Source: JBGTKH01 sp041744735
GTDB taxonomy: Bacteria; Planctomycetota; Planctomycetia; Pirellulales; Pirellulaceae
Length of the DNA: 6,618 bases
Direction: 5' to 3'
Assembly (NCBI GenBank): GCA_041744735.1
Contig: JBGTKH010000331.1
Span: forward strand, 1-6,618
Each line of letters opens with the position of its first letter. The stretch's first letter is position 1. Below, one piece after another: positions 5,172 through 6,618 of the stretch. A model generated the notes under the pieces. That model was not told where the DNA came from and did not search any database. It was given only the letters and a program-made list of their open reading frames with translations. Position numbers and translations under genes: made by a program.

Positions 5172-5798
5172 ATGACAACGATTTTTCTATTTTGCGCGGT
5201 GGTAGGTGGCACCGTGTTGGCGTGCCAAATGGTGCTTACGCTCGTGGGCATGGGTCACCACGACATGGACGTCAGCCACATTCCGGACGATTTAAGCGCC
5301 GACGGCGTGCATGACACCGGCATTTCTGACATTCATCACGACGTGCACGATCACGGCTCGACCTGGTTGTTCGGCGTAATTTCCTTCCGTACGCTCGTCG
5401 CCGCGTTCACATTTTTCGGACTGACGGGCATGGCCGCACAATCGGCACAGTTGGCACTGCCGTGGCAATTGTTGATCGCGATTTTTGCCGGCGTGGGGGC
5501 CATGTACGGCGTACATTGGATCATGCAGACGTTTTACCGGCTGGGCGAGGACGGCACGGGGCGAATCACGCGCGCCGTCGGCCAGCAAGGCACCGTGTAC
5601 GTGTCGATTCCCGGCGGCAAGGCCGGCTCGGGGAAGATTCAGCTCAATGTGCAGAACCGGCTGGTGGAATACGAAGCCGTGACTTCGGCCGACGAAAAGC
5701 TTCCGGCGGGAGCTAAGGTTGTGGTAGTCGGCGTCATGGGCTCGAACACGTTGGTGGTCGAACCGCAGCACGATACCGTCGCCGCAACGCACTCATAG
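5172..5798 (+). CDS. nfeD: NfeD/YuaF (YqiJ)-like membrane protein with C-terminal OB fold
   Basis: A 208-residue protein starting MTTIFLFCAVVGG at 5172, chosen because GAGAGGA (5158-5164) lies 7 nt upstream; an upstream in-frame GTG at 5088 would abut the promoter and adds non-hydrophobic sequence. Membrane helices are seen at about 3-25, 66-88 and 97-120. Residues 136-198 (GQQGTVYVSIPGGKAG to VMGSNTLVVEP) match the small soluble OB-fold domain of NfeD proteins. The length equals that of YuaF/YqiJ-type partners of flotillins. These proteins localise with flotillin in membrane microdomains; their molecular role is poorly known. The loop at residues 28-63 is extraordinarily rich in His (8) and Asp (9), hinting at metal binding. 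The flotillin start lies 18 nt after the stop, so the two are surely cotranscribed. Confidence 0.85.
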   Translation: MTTIFLFCAVVGGTVLACQMVLTLVGMGHHDMDVSHIPDDLSADGVHDTGISDIHHDVHDHGSTWLFGVISFRTLVAAFTFFGLTGMAAQSAQLALPWQLLIAIFAGVGAMYGVHWIMQTFYRLGEDGTGRITRAVGQQGTVYVSIPGGKAGSGKIQLNVQNRLVEYEAVTSADEKLPAGAKVVVVGVMGSNTLVVEPQHDTVAATHS

Positions 5799-5816
5799 AC
5801 ATTGGGGGAACATTCG

Positions 5817-6618
5817 ATGACAAATGCATTACTCCTGGCACAATCGGGCAACACGTTGCTATGGATCGGCGTGACGCTGATCACAGTCGCCCTGCTGTTT
5901 TTCATGTTCGTCGTCTTGTTGTTCAAGCAGTACAAGCGCTGCCCGAGCAACCGCGTGCTGGTGATCTATGGACGGACGGGACGCGCCGGTCAAGCCGCCA
6001 AGACGATCCACGGCGGCGCGGCGTTTATCGTGCCGCTACTTCAGGACTACGCCTACATGAGCCTCGAACCGATTCAGATCGAGGTTCCTCTGCGCGGCGC
6101 GCTGTCGTCGGAAAACATTCGCGTGAACGTCCCCAGCGTGTTCACTGTGGCGGTCGATACCAAACCCGACGTAATGCAGAACGCTGCCATTCGTCTGCTG
6201 GGCCTATCGACCGGCGAAGTCCGCAAGCAGGCGGAGGAAATCATTTTCGGCCAGCTTCGTCAGGTCATCGCCTCGATGCAGATCGAGGAAATCAACCGCG
6301 ACCGCGATACGTTCCTGCAACACATTCAGCATTCGCTCGAGCCGGAATTGAACAAGATCGGCTTGCAGCTCATCAACGTCAACATCACGGACATCACCGA
6401 CGAGTCGGGCTACATCGACGCCATCGGCCAGAAGGCCGCGTCCGAGGCGATTCAAAAAGCCCGCGGCGACGTGGCGGACAACTTGCGCATGGGTGAGACC
6501 CGCGTCGCTGCGGCGGAACGCGACAAGACGATTCAGGTCGCCGAAGCTCACAAGGATCAGGCGATCGGCACTCGATCGGCGGCGCGCGAAGAGGCGGTGC
6601 GAGTCGCCGCACTCGAAA
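5817..6618 (+). CDS. floT: Flotillin (SPFH/band 7 protein, FloT/YuaG/YqiK type), 3' end outside the window
   Basis: 267 residues are visible and the reading frame is open to the right edge. The ATG at 5817 has GGGGGA (5804-5809) 7 nt before it. Residues 13-36 form a membrane anchor (LLWIGVTLITVALLFFMFVV). Residues about 42-200 are the SPFH/band 7 domain: CPSNRVLVIYGRTG, HGGAAFIVPLLQDYAYMSLEP, LRQVIASMQIEEINRDRDTF, and IGLQLINVNITDITDESGYIDAIGQKAA, the last block closely resembling the GYLESLGK region of B. subtilis FloT. From about 205 the Ala/Glu/Lys/Arg-rich heptad-like sequence is the start of the flotillin coiled coil with its characteristic A-E-A repeats. Flotillins oligomerise on the membrane and scaffold functional microdomains. 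Pairing with the NfeD-like gene directly upstream matches yuaF-yuaG and yqiJ-yqiK. Family usual length is about 500 residues, so roughly half is missing to the right. Confidence 0.92.
   Translation, partial: MTNALLLAQSGNTLLWIGVTLITVALLFFMFVVLLFKQYKRCPSNRVLVIYGRTGRAGQAAKTIHGGAAFIVPLLQDYAYMSLEPIQIEVPLRGALSSENIRVNVPSVFTVAVDTKPDVMQNAAIRLLGLSTGEVRKQAEEIIFGQLRQVIASMQIEEINRDRDTFLQHIQHSLEPELNKIGLQLINVNITDITDESGYIDAIGQKAASEAIQKARGDVADNLRMGETRVAAAERDKTIQVAEAHKDQAIGTRSAAREEAVRVAALE

Noticed and set aside
5861..6496. 211-codon plus-strand open frame rich in Arg
   Set aside because: Frame-shifted shadow of the flotillin gene, which occupies the same strand with a convincing protein.

Overview
The window looks like chromosomal DNA from a planctomycete, probably a Pirellulales relative. 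This is inferred from moderately high GC, a short membrane protein starting with an RWQFTIRDLL-type motif (a style I associate with planctomycetes), a ClpS with the NDDLHTFEYV signature, and signal-peptide-bearing Gram-negative exported proteins. No rRNA, tRNA or CRISPR is visible, so the assignment rests on protein style only.

Layout. Positions 1-164 (minus strand) hold the C-terminal remnant of a REP-associated tyrosine transposase (RAYT). It is cut off on its 5' side by a 95-bp element with 30-bp terminal inverted repeats (146-240). Positions 241-341 are non-coding. Positions 342-2411 (plus) encode an exported five-haem c-type cytochrome with a long haem-free C-terminal half. A REP doublet (2408-2476) fuses to its stop codon and fills much of the gap to the next gene. 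Positions 2565-4259 (plus) encode an exported outer-membrane beta-barrel-like protein. Two minus-strand genes follow: a 68-residue two-helix membrane protein (4256-4462), overlapping the barrel gene tail to tail by 4 nt, and clpS (4524-4895). A divergent intergenic region (4896-5171) carries candidate promoters in both directions. The last unit is a plus-strand NfeD/YuaF-like membrane protein (5172-5798) and, 18 nt further on, a flotillin (5817 to beyond the window end).

How the genes may work together. The cytochrome and barrel are codirectional and both exported. A redox or porin-cytochrome module at the cell envelope is plausible but unproven. NfeD plus flotillin is an established two-gene membrane-microdomain unit. 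ClpS is the N-end-rule adaptor for a Clp protease; its unfoldase partner is not in the window.

The most unusual features are: (i) a textbook-shaped REP doublet (GTAG plus hairpin, twice, inverted) whose GTAG supplies the cytochrome's TAG stop codon, with a RAYT remnant 2.2 kb away; (ii) the cytochrome/beta-barrel pair itself; and (iii) a strikingly His/Asp-rich loop in the NfeD-like protein.
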